Below are positions 1 to 9,234 of a stretch of 64,000 nucleotides of DNA, in pieces (position 1 is the first letter of the stretch; the number at the start of each line of letters is the position of its first letter). The translations under genes and the position numbers were made by a program. This DNA is from Acidisoma cellulosilyticum (GTDB lineage Bacteria > Pseudomonadota > Alphaproteobacteria > Acetobacterales > Acetobacteraceae), in contig NZ_JAESVA010000003.1 in the NCBI RefSeq assembly GCF_020621385.1, positions 372,001 to 436,000 on the forward strand, written 5' to 3'. Under the pieces are notes generated by a model. That model searched no databases. It worked only from the letters and a program-made list of their open reading frames with translations, and was not told the DNA's origin.

Positions 1-1
1 C

Positions 2-325
2 AATGTCACCTCGATCGCCGGCTCCCGCGTGCATCCCTTCGCGGGCGTCGCCTATGCCGCCTCCAAGGCAGCCTTGGCGGCACTGACGCGGGAAATGGCG
101 CATGAATTCGGTGGCCGCGGCGTGCGTGCCAATGCCATCGCCCCGGGCGAAATCGACACCGCCATTCTCTCCGCCGGGACCGATGCGCTGGTTTCGGCGG
201 AAGTGCCGATGCAGCGCCTGGGCAGGCCGGAGGAGGTCGCGAAGACCATTTATTTCCTCTGCACCGACGCCTCCTCCTACGTGAATGGCGCCGAAGTCCA
301 TATCAATGGTGGACAGCACGTCTAA
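2..325 (+). CDS. SDR family oxidoreductase, C-terminal part (5' end outside window)
   Basis: The frame is open from base 2, so the gene begins upstream of the window. Residues visible include the Ser of 'NVTSIAG' and the Y-A-A-S-K pair of the short-chain dehydrogenase active site (YxxxK), then the 'NAIAPGEIDT' loop after the catalytic helix and a C-terminal 'YVNGAEVHINGGQHV', the usual end of FabG-like SDRs. About 107 residues remain of a family that is normally near 250, so the Rossmann NAD(P)-binding half is missing. Substrate cannot be told from this half. The downstream gene has its own RBS and is probably independent. Confidence 0.9.
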   Translation, partial: NVTSIAGSRVHPFAGVAYAASKAALAALTREMAHEFGGRGVRANAIAPGEIDTAILSAGTDALVSAEVPMQRLGRPEEVAKTIYFLCTDASSYVNGAEVHINGGQHV

Positions 326-468
326 TTCTCGCGCACATTTGAGCTGCGGCGCGAAAAATTATCTGACATGCAACTGTTGCACCTCGGCTGTTACGATTGA
401 TTGCACGAAATCCATGTTTCATATGTTTGAAACAGTATAAGATCACTTCCAGTAGGAGGTATGCGGCG

Positions 469-1152
469 ATGCGTTTTGCTTTGACGGCTTGCGGATTGGC
501 TCTGGCGACGCTGGTGACACCGGCTGTGGCTTCTGCGCCCAGGCTTCTGAAAAGCGAAGTGTCGCTGCAGGCCACCAATGGCTTGAGCGACGCGACCATT
601 CTGATCGTGCGCCATGGCGAGAAGACCGGCTTCGGCACGGGTCTGAGCGCGGCAGGATCGATGCGCGCCCAGGTCTATGCCGATTATTTCTCCCATTTCT
701 CGATGAGCGGCGAGCCGGTTCATATCGACGCTCTGGTCGCGGCCGAGGACACGCATAAAAGCGACCGTCCGCGCCTGACGCTGGAACCGTTGAGCGCCGC
801 GATGGATATGCCGATCGAGCAGCCTTGCGCCTCCCACGCCGTGACCACATTGGTCGACTGGCTGAAGCAGCGCCCCGCGCATCAGACGACGCTGATTTCC
901 TGGCATCACACCAAGATCGCCAAGCTGATGGCGGCTTTGGGTGTCGATCCTGCAACCATGCTGCCCGGTGGCCACTGGCCGAACGATACGTTCGACTGGG
1001 TCGTGGCGCTGCATTTCGACCATGACGGTAAGCTCATCCCCGGCTCAGCCCGCATCATCCGCGAGCCGGCAGCGGTGAATAACGTGGTCTGGGCGACGAT
1101 GAGCCACCCGAATATCTCGCCGATGCCGCAAGAGACCCTCGCGTCGCGCTGA
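469..1152 (+). CDS. Exported histidine phosphatase family protein
   Basis: About 227 residues. It begins with a typical Sec signal peptide (MRFALTACGLALATLVTPAVASA), so the product is periplasmic or outer-membrane associated. The mature part carries 'ILIVRHGEKTG', the RHG phospho-acceptor motif of the histidine phosphatase (phosphoglycerate-mutase-like) superfamily, and 'LISWHHTKI', the likely second catalytic His region. The ATG at 469 is chosen because AGGAGG lies about 9 bases upstream and it starts the signal peptide; an earlier in-frame ATG (397) has no such support. The true substrate is unknown; members range from phytases to protein phosphatases. It is followed by a strong terminator and seems monocistronic. 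Confidence 0.8.
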   Translation: MRFALTACGLALATLVTPAVASAPRLLKSEVSLQATNGLSDATILIVRHGEKTGFGTGLSAAGSMRAQVYADYFSHFSMSGEPVHIDALVAAEDTHKSDRPRLTLEPLSAAMDMPIEQPCASHAVTTLVDWLKQRPAHQTTLISWHHTKIAKLMAALGVDPATMLPGGHWPNDTFDWVVALHFDHDGKLIPGSARIIREPAAVNNVVWATMSHPNISPMPQETLASR

Positions 1153-1175
1153 CCGACGCGAGTACAGCCAAATGA

Positions 1176-1214
1176 AAAGGGCGGAGACCGCATACGCGGT
1201 TTCCGCCCTTTTTC
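1176..1214. terminator. Bidirectional rho-independent terminator
   Basis: AAAGGGCGGA...TCCGCCCTTTTT forms a long GC stem with an inner ACCGC/GCGGT arm and a four-base loop. A T run follows on the plus strand and the matching A run precedes it, so it can stop transcription from both sides: the phosphatase gene on the left and the minus-strand remnant on the right. Confidence 0.85.
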
Positions 1215-1225
1215 GGTTTTGGCGC

Positions 1226-1405
1226 TTATGAGGGCCGCTTCCGCTCGATCGCATCCTGCTGCGGGAAGAAGGTAACAGGCGTCTTGCCTATGTCCTTCAG
1301 CTCATTCACTTCGAAATTGCGATTGGCGCAGATGACGCCGTCGCCCTGATGCGCTGTCAAAGCGGTGACGAGCGCGCAGTTGACGTTCCAGAGACACCGG
1401 CCCAT
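1226..1405 (-). pseudogene. Short minus-strand coding remnant, function unknown
   Basis: On the minus strand a 59-codon frame runs from an ATG at 1405 to a TAA at 1226; the open frame extends to about 1438, where a TGA stops it. The translation has balanced protein-like composition (segments 'WNVNCALVTALTAHQGDGVI' and 'NFEVNELKDIGKTPVTFFPQ') and it ends right at the shared bidirectional terminator, as a real gene end would. There is no RBS before the ATG and the N-terminal part appears lost. I do not recognise the family. It is either a decayed 3' gene end or a very small protein. Confidence 0.35.
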
Positions 1406-1479
1406 CGCGCCAAGCGAATCGGCACGTCGCGATCGCCCTCAATTGTCTGTCTGTCTCATTCTGGGTCCAAAGGCTGAGA

Positions 1480-1524
1480 CTAATCCATGGGACTAGCCGA
1501 TATTTGTGAAAACCAATCACAAAT
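1480..1524. promoter_or_regulatory. Two adjacent operator-like inverted repeats
   Basis: CTAATCC-ATG-GGACTAG (1480-1496, one mismatch) is followed by a perfect 8-bp dyad ATTTGTGA-N7-TCACAAAT (1502-1524). The second has the size and symmetry of a dimeric repressor site. No nearby intact gene has its start here, so the regulated unit is uncertain; candidates are the decayed frame to the left or an RNA to the right. Confidence 0.35.
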
Positions 1525-1591
1525 TCACCATCAAGGCCAGAATCGCTAAGACTTTGGTAGATGTTCCGGGCAAATCCGGATAGGAGTGAGC

Positions 1592-1689
1592 CTGTCTAGA
1601 TCTGGTTCAAGAGAAGACGTACTGCGACGGGGAGGTTTTGCGGCCCTCCCCGTCCCTCTGGTTCAAGAGACGACGACTTACTTAGACAG
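1592..1689 (+). ncRNA. Candidate structured RNA with duplicated GGTTCA hairpins
   Basis: The stretch is bounded by complementary CTGTCTA (1592-1598) and TAGACAG (1683-1689). In its centre is a perfect 10-bp hairpin GACGGGGAGG/CCTCCCCGTC (1626-1654). On each side of that hairpin sits an identical 14-mer, TCTGGTTCAAGAGA (1601-1614 and 1657-1670), each able to fold as a small hairpin with loop GGTTCA. The result is a cloverleaf-like layout. There is no coding support. The strand is a guess: the structure is nearly symmetrical. From 1690 to 1913 I see no gene or clear signal. Confidence 0.35.
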
Positions 1690-1913
1690 TGGCGTCGTTG
1701 CAGCCCGCCAAAACTAGTATTTGGACGCCCGCTGCGCGAGCCTCATTTGAGACTTTGCAGCAATCAACCGTTACAAATCGAACAGAAAATCGTGAGCCCA
1801 TCCGGGGCAGCGGATGGCTGTCTTTGCAGGCCCGTCCCACATCTGAACGAGCCCTCTCTCCATCACCACCCAGCGTTCCATACGCGCCGGTTTGCGCGGC
1901 ATTATAGCTGGGC

Positions 1914-2021
1914 CTAGAGCGTCTACTGTTCGCTCACGCTCACAGGCGCCGCTCTAGATTATTGTTTTTGCGAGCATCTTAACCCGGCCAGATGATTCCA
2001 TCTGACCGGGATCTGCTCTAG
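1914..2021 (+). repeat. ~105-bp double-palindrome repeat, copy 1
   Basis: Bounded by CTAGAGC and GCTCTAG. The left half (about 44 bp) is an imperfect palindrome, CTAGAGCG...CGCTCTAG. The right half contains the hairpin CCCGG..CAGATG-ATTC-CATCTG.CCGGG after a 'TTTTTGCGAGCATCTT' link. Other copies are at 43445-43528 (same orientation, left part missing), 44124-44229 and 59207-59314 (both inverted). No ORF is present, so it is a REP/MITE-like non-coding element. Confidence 0.85.
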
Positions 2022-2081
2022 AAGATCCATCGCTGAGAACGAGCCTGGCGTGGGTCAGTGACGGATCAAGGAAGTGACGCC

Positions 2082-2324
2082 GTGAGTAGAAGCATATGGG
2101 CCCAAATGCGCGGCGGCCCCGGCAAGATCTATATCCTCGCCGGGGTGTTGACCTGGCCTTTGGCCAGCTTGGTCATCTATTGGGGCGATCGTTTCACGAG
2201 CAGCATTTCGAGCTTGGGTCAGCCGGAGACGTCGATCAGCCTCTGGGCCGCCGGTGGCTATTCGCTTCTGATCTCAGCGCTGATCCTGGTCGCCGGCTGG
2301 CTGCAGTCCGGCTCCAAAACCTGA
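2082..2324 (+). CDS. Small two-helix membrane protein, unknown function
   Basis: About 80 residues. Two hydrophobic segments are evident: 'IYILAGVLTWPLASLVIYW' near residue 15 and 'SLWAAGGYSLLISALILVAG' near residue 53, separated by a short polar loop, so it is probably an inner-membrane hairpin. The GTG at 2082 is preferred because AAGGAAG lies about 7 bases upstream; a GTG at 2058 in the same frame would add 8 residues. It lies 60 bp after repeat copy 1 and has no operon partner. I recognise no family. A plus-one frame is also open here, which lowers confidence slightly. Confidence 0.5.
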   Translation: MSRSIWAQMRGGPGKIYILAGVLTWPLASLVIYWGDRFTSSISSLGQPETSISLWAAGGYSLLISALILVAGWLQSGSKT

Positions 2325-2377
2325 CCCTTGGATGGCTGCGGGCAGCAGCGTTCCCGCCCGCTCTATAGCGCCTTGGT

Positions 2378-2929
2378 CTATTTGACCTTGCGCATCGAAA
2401 TGGGCGCCATGGTGGCAAAAACACCGTCCCGCCTGACCAGGGCATGGAACAAGGCGGCCGCCAGATGCAACAGGATCAAAGCGAAGAAGACAAACGCCAA
2501 ATAGTGATGCGCGTTCCAGAGCAGGGTATGCAGCCCATCATTCAAGGGCAGAATGGACGGCAGATGCCAGCTGCCGAACAGCACAACCGGATAGGAAGCA
2601 GCCGAAAGCATCGCCCAGCCCAGAAGCGGCATGACGATCATCAGGGCGTAGAAAATATAATGTGAGAGATGAGCTGCCAATTTCATCGGCTCAGGCAGAT
2701 CAGACGGCAGCGCGGGCGCACCGTCGCGCAACCGCACCCCCAGCCGGATGAGCGCCAGCACCAGGATCGCGATCCCCAACGGCTTATGGATCTGCACCAG
2801 CGTCAAATACTTCGGCGTCAGCGTCGAGACCATGCCGACGCCGATGAACAGCATGGCCAGAATGCAGACCGCCATCAGCCAGTGCAAGGCACGCTGCAAC
2901 ACGGTGAACCTTTGACGAGCGACCGTCAT
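2378..2929 (-). CDS. Cytochrome b561 family protein
   Basis: 183 residues with four transmembrane helices and the paired histidines of the bacterial cytochrome b561 family: 'RALHWLMAV' in helix 1, 'QIHKPLGI' in helix 2, 'LSHYIFY' in helix 3 and 'HHYLAFVFFALILLHL' in helix 4. It is a di-heme inner-membrane protein moving electrons between quinol and a periplasmic partner. AGGAGG precedes its ATG, and the start overlaps the stop of the upstream peroxidase gene by four bases (ATGA). The overlap implies translational coupling and suggests that b561 is the electron donor of that peroxidase. Confidence 0.88.
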   Translation of the reverse strand: MTVARQRFTVLQRALHWLMAVCILAMLFIGVGMVSTLTPKYLTLVQIHKPLGIAILVLALIRLGVRLRDGAPALPSDLPEPMKLAAHLSHYIFYALMIVMPLLGWAMLSAASYPVVLFGSWHLPSILPLNDGLHTLLWNAHHYLAFVFFALILLHLAAALFHALVRRDGVFATMAPISMRKVK

Positions 2930-3984
2930 GGCGTGCCTCCTGTCGCGGTGCGGGGATAGTCTGCGGCCTCCGCTGTGCGGCGGTCATACGACACAGCGTA
3001 GGCGGCCGAACGCGCCGCCGGAAAAGGATCGTTCGAGGTCATCATGCCTGCGGGCAGCACGGTCGGATCGAAATTGATGTCGCGACATGGCCCATTGGCT
3101 TCTGGCTCGACCTGCTGAACGACAAGCGTGCCGACAGCGATCGTGCGGCGGTCAGCCGGCCAGGCTTTGCTGGGGTCGTCGGTCTGATCACCCGCATTCG
3201 CGACCGTCACGGCCAAGGTCCAGCTCTGCGGTGCTTTGCCGACCCGATCCGCAATCTCACTCTCCAGATAATTCGGGCCACGCTTGGCCAGATCGCCCGG
3301 TGAGATCGGTACCAGCGATGCTATGGGGATCAACGACCAGCGCACCACCTGATGCTGGCCGGAACCATCGACGAAAATGAAACTGTCCAGGCTGTTGAAG
3401 CGATCTTCGGCATAGCTGCTCGTCCAGGGCGCCGTCGTCGCCCATTGCACGAAATTGCCGAATTCCGGGTTCGCGGCGACGAAGGTTTTCATCGCATTCG
3501 GGTCCTTGCTCCCGGACGCACGCAGCAGGTCGTAGAAATCCTGCGGCGTGGAGACCGGGAATATCGGCGCCGTGATCATGGCACTGCGCCAGACCTGACC
3601 GTTCGGGGTCGCGATCTGCAGCCCCATCCCCCGCACCCGCGCGGTCACGTCCGCAGCGTCCGGGCTCGCGATCGCCAGATTGAAACGTCCGATCACCGGA
3701 TAATGCCCGGCCGCGAAGGCCGTCGCGGTCGACAGGCTGGCGCCCGCTCCATTGGATTGGAACGCGCCGGTGAAGCAGATGCCCTTGGCATGGTTGCGAC
3801 GATGCCCCAAGGCCGGACCTCCCGGCGGCGCCAGCGCATCCACCACCTTGACGGGCGTCAATCGCCCCGGTGTCAGCCAGCCGGCCGTATAGGCGAAGGC
3901 TGCCGCACTGGCGCCGACAATCACCGCAATGACGATCAGGGAACCGATTTTGGCGCGCATCTCAGACAGAATGGACTGCGGCAT
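2926..3984 (-). CDS. Membrane-anchored catalase family peroxidase (SrpA/YcdB-like)
   Basis: 352 residues. An N-terminal hydrophobic segment (about residues 12-32) should anchor or export it. The rest is the compact heme-catalase fold of the SrpA-like peroxidases: 'NHAKGICFTGAF' holds the distal catalytic His, followed by 'GRFNLAIASPDAAD' and 'NPEFGNFVQWATTAPWTSSY'. Members are shorter than true catalases (about 480-500 residues) and act as peroxidases. GAGGGG lies just before the ATG. It is the first gene of a two-gene unit with cytochrome b561, which suggests quinol-dependent peroxide reduction in the periplasm; that pairing is inferred from gene order. Confidence 0.85.
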   Translation of the reverse strand: MPQSILSEMRAKIGSLIVIAVIVGASAAAFAYTAGWLTPGRLTPVKVVDALAPPGGPALGHRRNHAKGICFTGAFQSNGAGASLSTATAFAAGHYPVIGRFNLAIASPDAADVTARVRGMGLQIATPNGQVWRSAMITAPIFPVSTPQDFYDLLRASGSKDPNAMKTFVAANPEFGNFVQWATTAPWTSSYAEDRFNSLDSFIFVDGSGQHQVVRWSLIPIASLVPISPGDLAKRGPNYLESEIADRVGKAPQSWTLAVTVANAGDQTDDPSKAWPADRRTIAVGTLVVQQVEPEANGPCRDINFDPTVLPAGMMTSNDPFPAARSAAYAVSYDRRTAEAADYPRTATGGTP

Positions 3985-4200
3985 TCACCCCTCGCGTCAT
4001 CGCTTCGCGTCAGGATGCGATCGACCGTTTTCCTTCGTCAATCATTTCCATCTTTACGTGATGGTACGATCGATGCCGACTTGATTGGCAGCATGGACAG
4101 GACAGCACGATGCCTGGCGGATAGCGCACGCAAGCGGGCGGAACGGATCGAGGATGATAAGGGGACCCGGCTAGGGCGATGCCCGACTATCTGGGCAAAG

Positions 4201-4290
4201 TGGCGGAGAGAGTGGGATTCGAACCCACGGTACGCTTTCACGCACACACGCTTTCCAAGCGTGCGCCTTAAACCGCTCGGCCATCTCTCC
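4201..4290 (-). tRNA. tRNA-Ser (GGA)
   Basis: On the minus strand GGAGAGA pairs with TCTCTCC as the acceptor stem, with encoded CCA at 4201-4203. The anticodon loop CTTGGAAAG reads GGA (serine UCC/UCU). A long variable arm typical of class II tRNASer lies between the anticodon stem and the T arm GGTTCGAATCC. Length is 90 nt with CCA. Confidence 0.97.
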
Positions 4291-4393
4291 AGCGGAGCCG
4301 CTTCCTAGCCACAACCAGCAGGCAGTGCAACTCCCCTGCCGCATTGCGACTTGGAATTTCGTGCGGGATCAGACCCGCGCGAAACGGATAGGC

Positions 4394-6199
<1,806 letters not shown>

Positions 6200-6307
6200 G
6201 CCCGTCACATAAGGGAATGCTGGGCAGATGTCAGCCTGATTGCGCTGGGGATGGTTGCGTTTCCGCCTTGTCCTGAATGCGGGCGGCCCGATCAGGCCGC
6301 CGGACGG

Positions 6308-7468
6308 TCAAACCATCACTTCAACCCGGTTCCGGCCAAGATGCTTGGCACTGTACAGGGCCTGGTCGGCGCGGGCCAGAAGCGCATCCATACCGGCATC
6401 GCCCTGGGCCAGAACGGCCAGCCCGATGCTGACGGTGACGGGGATCGCCGCGCCTGCGCTTTCTACCCGCATCGCGGCGATCGCCGCGCGCACCCGCTCG
6501 GCCATCTGCTGCGCGCTGGCCAGCCCGGTGCGCGGCAGCAGGATCGCGAATTCCTCGCCCCCCAGCCGGCCGACCGGATCACCGCCCCTGACCTCGCGCT
6601 TCAACGTCGCGACCAGCGCCTGAAGCACGGCATCGCCACCGGCATGCTGGTAGGTGTCGTTGATGCGCTTGAAATGGTCGGCGTCGATCATCACCACGCT
6701 GAGCGGCTCTCCGGCATTCCTGGCCTGCGTCACAGCCTGGGCGCCCTTGTCCATGAAGCTCCGCCGGTTCAGCGCCCCCGTCAGCGGATCGCGCGTCGCG
6801 AGAACCAGCAACTGCCGCGCATAGCGGGAGACCTGTCGCACCAGCGGTCGGAAGATCGCGAGCGCCTCGATCAGCAATGTGAGCAAAACCACCAGCAGGG
6901 TTGCATCCTGAATGCGGGCAAGCTCCGCCAATTCCCGATCGCTCCGCTGCTGATGGGCTTGCACCACCTCGCCCAGCCCTTGCAGCAGCGGGCCGTCCGC
7001 CGCCGCGAATATCCGGGCCAGCACGGGCTTCAAGGCCGGATCGGACGGGGACAATGCCGCCACCCGTCGCGCATCGGCGACATAGCGTCCGACCATGCTA
7101 TTCACCGGATCGGGCCCGGAGAAAAAAACGGCGCGCAGATCGGTCGCGCGGGGCGCCATAAGCCCGAACGTCGCATCTCCGTGCAGCAGCGCGCTATGCT
7201 GCTGGTCGAATTGATCGATCGCCTGATCCAGCAGGCCGCGCGCCGCCAAATCGCCGGCGGCATATTGGGCTGCCAGGCTGGCGATACGCTGGGAGAGCAT
7301 CGGCTGCCGCTCGCTGATACTGATGACGGTGGCGAACCCGTTCTGCGTTGCAAGCACGCGCATCAGGACGAAATGCGAGATGATCGTGAGCAGCGCCACG
7401 AGCGTCAGGGCGAGGACGTAACTGATGGTCAGGCGGCGTTCGATGGAGCCGATGGGCCGGATGGACAT
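6308..7468 (-). CDS. Membrane diguanylate cyclase (GGDEF domain)
   Basis: 386 residues. A TM helix (about 15-37) is followed by a periplasmic sensor-like region of the type IV pili/nitrate-sensor kind ('ISERQPMLSQRIASLAAQYA', residues 50-180), a second TM (about 185-205) and a C-terminal GGDEF domain. The active site reads 'GRLGGEEFAIL'. R-G-G-D lies five residues before GGEEF, so the allosteric I-site (RxxD) is present. The enzyme should make c-di-GMP and show product inhibition. The longer open frame upstream is antisense to truB, so the ATG at 7468 is chosen. Ligand unknown. Confidence 0.85.
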   Translation of the reverse strand: MSIRPIGSIERRLTISYVLALTLVALLTIISHFVLMRVLATQNGFATVISISERQPMLSQRIASLAAQYAAGDLAARGLLDQAIDQFDQQHSALLHGDATFGLMAPRATDLRAVFFSGPDPVNSMVGRYVADARRVAALSPSDPALKPVLARIFAAADGPLLQGLGEVVQAHQQRSDRELAELARIQDATLLVVLLTLLIEALAIFRPLVRQVSRYARQLLVLATRDPLTGALNRRSFMDKGAQAVTQARNAGEPLSVVMIDADHFKRINDTYQHAGGDAVLQALVATLKREVRGGDPVGRLGGEEFAILLPRTGLASAQQMAERVRAAIAAMRVESAGAAIPVTVSIGLAVLAQGDAGMDALLARADQALYSAKHLGRNRVEVMV

Positions 7469-7675
7469 AGACAGCAGCCTTTTTCGTCTCAAGGCGGAGT
7501 CAGTCCTAACCTTGTCCCAGGCAAGCCCCAGACGGGGTTGGGGGACAATTAAACTGATTGAAATGTCCGTCAGGGACAGAGCTGCTCCAACTTGCCCAAG
7601 CGCTATTCTCCTGCCATAGCCGCGCCCCTCATCCGATACCCTCTCCGCTCCCCTTTTTTGCACTGATTTCAAGCC

Positions 7676-8602
7676 ATGATGAAACGCCGCCAGCGCGGTC
7701 GCCCCTTGGACGGGTGGCTTATTCTCGATAAGCCGCAAGGCCCGACGAGCACCGATATGGTGAACAAGCTGAAACGGCTGTTCGACGCGCAGAAGGCGGG
7801 CCACGGCGGCACGCTCGATCCGCTGGCCACCGGGCTGCTGCCGATCGCCTTCGGGGCGGCCACCAAGACCGTGCCCTATGTCATGGACGGCACCAAGCGC
7901 TACCAGTTCACGCTGCGCTTCGGTGAATCCCGCGATACCGACGACGCCGAAGGGGCTGTGACCGGCACCAGCGACGTGCGCCCCGACAATGCGGCGATCG
8001 AAGCGGCGCTGCCGGCCTTCCGCGGCCTCATCATGCAGGTGCCGCCGATCTATTCCGCCATCAAGGTGGCCGGCGAACGCGCCTATGACATGGCGCGCGA
8101 GGGTCGCGCCCCGGTGCTGGAACCGCGCCCCGCGCAGATCGACCGCTTCGACCTGATCGACCGTCCGGACGCGGATACGGCGGTCTTCGAGGTCGAATCC
8201 GGCAAGGGCGTCTATATGCGCAGCCTCGCCCGCGACATCGCGATCGCCTGCGGCAGCCTCGGCCATATCACCGTCCTGCGCCGTCTGCGGGTCGGCCCCT
8301 TTACCGAGGATATGGCGATTTCCCTGGACAAATTGGAACAGGGGGAGGATACGGCCCCCATCTCTCCGGCGCTTCTGCTGCCGGTCGCGACCGCGCTGGC
8401 CGACATCCCGGCGCTGGCCTTGACCGAAAGTGAAGCCGTTGGCCTCGGGCATGGACAGGCAATCAGCCTCGTCGATCTCATGGGGCGGATACCCGATGGC
8501 GCCGATCCCGCAGGTGGGACCGTGCGCGCAATGGTGGGGAGCCGCGTGATCGGTTTATGCCGGCTCGAAGAGGGCTGGATGAAGCCCGAGCGCCTGCTGT
8601 AA
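7676..8602 (+). CDS. truB: tRNA pseudouridine(55) synthase TruB
   Basis: 308 residues. 'GWLILDKPQGPTSTDMVNKL' and 'AGHGGTLDPLATGLLPIAFG', carrying the catalytic Asp, are diagnostic for TruB, which forms pseudouridine 55 in the T loop of tRNAs. 'QVPPIYSAIKVAGERAYDMAR' and 'GVYMRSLARDIA' complete the core, and a PUA-like C-terminal segment follows. It leads the truB-rpsO-pnp block; rpsO begins 22 bases after its stop. ATG codons at 7676 and 7679 are both possible starts. Confidence 0.97.
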   Translation: MMKRRQRGRPLDGWLILDKPQGPTSTDMVNKLKRLFDAQKAGHGGTLDPLATGLLPIAFGAATKTVPYVMDGTKRYQFTLRFGESRDTDDAEGAVTGTSDVRPDNAAIEAALPAFRGLIMQVPPIYSAIKVAGERAYDMAREGRAPVLEPRPAQIDRFDLIDRPDADTAVFEVESGKGVYMRSLARDIAIACGSLGHITVLRRLRVGPFTEDMAISLDKLEQGEDTAPISPALLLPVATALADIPALALTESEAVGLGHGQAISLVDLMGRIPDGADPAGGTVRAMVGSRVIGLCRLEEGWMKPERLL

Positions 8603-8624
8603 CCCCTTTTTATAGGAACACACG

Positions 8625-8894
8625 ATGTCGATTACAGCCGAGAAGCGCTCGTCGCTTATCTCTGACTATGCCCGTGGCACCAACGACACCGGCAGTCCTG
8701 AAGTGCAGGTCGCGCTCATCACCGACCGGATCATCAGCCTCACCGAACATCTCAAGATTCACGCGAAGGACTTTCACAGCCGTCGCGGTCTGCTGATGCT
8801 GGTCGGCCGCCGTCGCCGCCTGCTGGACTATCTGAAGCGGAACGATCACGAGCGTTACACGACGCTGATCGGCCGCCTCGGCCTGCGCCGCTAA
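8625..8894 (+). CDS. rpsO: 30S ribosomal protein S15
   Basis: 89 residues, exactly the family length. '[16 protein letters not shown]' and '[20 protein letters not shown]' are the hallmark S15 segments, and '[12 protein letters not shown]' binds 16S rRNA. Cotranscription with truB is likely (22-bp gap). A perfect hairpin follows its stop before pnp, as in the rpsO-pnp arrangement of many proteobacteria. Confidence 0.98.
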   Translation: MSITAEKRSSLISDYARGTNDTGSPEVQVALITDRIISLTEHLKIHAKDFHSRRGLLMLVGRRRRLLDYLKRNDHERYTTLIGRLGLRR

Positions 8895-8912
8895 CAGCGC
8901 ATTCTCTGCGAT

Positions 8913-8938
8913 CACCTTCCGCCTTCGGGCGGAAGGTG
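8913..8938 (+). terminator. rpsO downstream hairpin without U tract
   Basis: CACCTTCCGCC-TTCG-GGCGGAAGGTG: an 11-bp perfect stem capped by a TTCG tetraloop. No T run follows, so it is probably a processing or mRNA-stability hairpin or a weak terminator between rpsO and pnp. The following 296 bases to the pnp start contain no ORF I would accept and may be the pnp leader. Confidence 0.7.
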
Positions 8939-9234
8939 CCCGCCCCGCTTCTCGGGGCCAAGACCAAGACCCGCAGAAGCGGCGATACCGGACGCCAAGA
9001 ACGGCGTGAGACAGACATAGCCGCTGACGCGGCGGTACGGTGGAAAGGTCGACCGGGGCAACCAACGGACGCAATCAGGACCAGCCCGGCGTTTCCGGCC
9101 ACATGGCCGGCGGATGCATCGCTACGCATTCCGCTCCCCATGCCGCCCGAGACGCCGAAGTCCCGCATCCAAACCCATCCCGGTCCGCTCTCCGTCCTGC
9201 CGTCACCTCCGGCTCGTACGGAAAGGATGATTGA

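Noticed and set aside
1302-1520. 72-codon minus-strand frame overlapping the decayed gene end
   Set aside because: Out of frame with the protein-like remnant; Arg/Ser-rich composition of a shadow frame.
1689-1907. 72-codon plus-strand frame in the gap after the candidate RNA
   Set aside because: No RBS, Ser/Pro/Arg-rich random composition, ends at the repeat edge.
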